Origin: Mytilus edulis
Taxonomy: Eukaryota > Mollusca > Bivalvia > Mytilida > Mytilidae
DNA length: 64,000 nt
Reading direction: 5' to 3'
Assembly (NCBI RefSeq): GCF_963676685.1
Contig: NC_092350.1
Span: 9,467,307 to 9,531,306 of the forward strand
How positions within the stretch are numbered: the first letter of the stretch is position 1; each line of letters opens with the position of its first letter. Both the position numbers and the translations under genes were made by a program. Under the pieces are notes generated by a model. The model was not told the origin of the DNA. It saw only the letters and a program-made list of their open reading frames with translations, and did no database searches. Shown in pieces: positions 62,577 to 64,000 of the stretch.

Positions 62577-64000
62577 CAACCTGTAATATAGAGGGAGTGA
62601 GATCAAATACATCTTTTCTCCAGCTCCTATCTCAAGATTCACACATTGTATGCCTGCAAGAACATTTTCTCTGGGATTGCCAAGCAAATATACTACACTC
62701 AATTCTCCCTGACCACGATAATCATACTAGATGCCATGACACAAACGAACCGTTATCAGGCTTCAAACTTCCTAGAGGTCGTGCAGGAGTATCTATCTTA
62801 TGGCCAAAACAATGGAACAGTCAAATTCAAAAGCTTCCTGATGGAAATGAGAGGGTGATAGCTATTCTGATTTTATCAGACGTTGACGTTTGTCTGATAA
62901 ACGTCTATATGCCAACTATGGACAAAGACTCGTCCTACGAATATGCTCATTCACAACATAGCAACAAAATATCTGAATACTCACGCTATTATACTTTGCG
63001 GGGATCTGAACGGGACAATTCTACAAACCAGAAATAATAAGCATGATCAATTATTAAAGGAATTCATTTTAGAACTTAACCTAAATAGCTTACTGCTGAT
63101 AAAGATAAATCTGACAGACAAACGTTCTTTCACCATTCAGGACAATCAAGTTCCCAAATAGATTATATCTTCTCATCTAAAGAAAATTTGTTTAAAAAGT
63201 ATACAATATGGAATAATTCACCCTCAAATGTTTCTGCTCATGTGCCAGTATCAGTAATAACCAACATGACCATACCAACTGGTGTAACCAAAGCCAATAA
63301 AGAAATTCAAACAGTTCATCAACTTCAATGGGACCAGACCGATCTCCCTGTTCAGACTGAAATCTCAAAGCTGCAATTGACGCAAAACCAATCCAGCAGT
63401 ATCCAAAATATCACAAAAGCCTTACTTACAGCCTCAAACAAAGCAGTACCAACCAAACCCATCAAACTGAAAGGTCCAAAATGGAAGGCTTCACCTAGAG
63501 TAAAACAACATCTAAAAAATTGCAAGCAACTATACTCAAAATGGAAATCCGAAGGCAAACAAGCAGACCATCCATTCAGGAAACAACTAAAAGCAGAAAA
63601 GAAAAATCTCCGCAGTCAGCAAAGAAAGGAACATGCTGAAGATAGATTGAATTTATATCAGCAAATTATGAATAATCCATCCACAGACTTATTCTACAAA
63701 TTAATAAACAGGAATAGATCTAAACCTAGAACAAATTCAACTGGTATAGATATAGAGGGTGAATTAGAATTTAATCCTGCTATACAGAGAAAGGCATTCG
63801 CAAAGTACTATGAAGATCTTAGTATCCCAAAAGAATCAAAATTTGATAACTCATATCTGGAACTATGCCAAATAAGGCAGCATCTCGTGGAAGAAGTTCT
63901 ATGCAACCAACAAACAACAATAGAACCATACAAAGAAGATGACGTCTCCAAAGCTATAGACAATCTTAACAGTGGCAAATCACCTGATGAGTACGGACTA
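62577..64000 (+). pseudogene. LINE ORF2: AP endonuclease and start of reverse transcriptase, frameshifted, cut by the window edge
   Basis: The endonuclease starts ITTCNIEGVRSNTSFLQLLS and has HIVCLQEHFLW (Glu of QE), RGRAGVSILW, VCLINVYMPT, AIILCGDLNGTI (D.N), IDYIFSSKEN and SAHVPVSV (the final His). Frame slips lie near 62943 and near 63110, so the domain is spread over three frames. From 63160 one frame stays open to 64000: a linker (NKAVPTKPIKLKGPKWKASP), then FYKLINRNRSKPR and AIDNLNSGKSPDEYGL, the usual entry to the reverse transcriptase. Motifs with catalytic Asp lie beyond the window. The jockey/CR1-like group is favoured over L1. Two slips make this copy inactive. Confidence 0.85.

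Overview
This is a eukaryotic nuclear window, very probably from a bivalve mollusc and, by inference from many dispersed repeats that look like those common in Mytilus, a mussel. Genes are split by GT-AG introns, the DNA is AT-rich, and about two thirds of the window is transposable element (TE) or tandem repeat. Nothing prokaryotic is present.

Layout. (i) 705-5544, minus: the first coding exons of a KIF27/KIF7-type kinesin, running off the left edge. (ii) 8232-11542: a Mutator-like element with long TIRs made of sub-repeats, a 9-bp target duplication and a broken ORF with a CG-1-like domain. (iii) 12377-35951, plus: a complete ten-exon SAP30BP (HCNGP) gene encoding 327 aa. Its 13.5-kb intron 6 is a Russian doll: an old TIR element (18873-31934) is split by a 12.5-kb L1/Tx1-like LINE (19305-31765, 16-bp target duplication, intact ORF2). 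The LINE is split by a 6-kb TIR transposon (20798-26851) encoding an 898-aa protein that reads as a FEN1/XPG-like nuclease with a C-terminal CXC motif. That transposon carries a 353-bp tandem array in which every complete unit contains a canonical hammerhead ribozyme on the minus strand. (iv) 35952-42800: SAP30BP 3' region, MITEs, tandem-core repeats and a LINE 3' end. (v) 43123-43860, plus: an intronless homeobox gene with TATA box and poly(A) signal. (vi) 44576-45450: a GATATC-rich palindromic satellite starting at a hammerhead relic. (vii) 49140-51560: a tRNA-derived SINE and a second hammerhead (retrozyme-like) locus, including a well-formed ribozyme on the plus strand. (viii) 51601-52433, minus: a GIMAP/AIG1 GTPase exon with two apparent frameshifts at A-runs. 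(ix) 54010-54353: a Crypton-like tyrosine recombinase relic. (x) 58004-64000: CR1-like LINE sequence with an SGNH esterase ORF, promoter-like monomers, a PHD-finger ORF1 and a frameshifted ORF2 running off the right edge.

The host genes show no sign of acting together. The most notable signal is the hammerhead array: intact copies at two loci, relics at three places, and paired base changes that preserve the helices. This matches the small ribozyme-bearing retroelements (retrozymes) known from plants and animals. Here the array lies directly downstream, on the same strand, of an unusual transposon gene.
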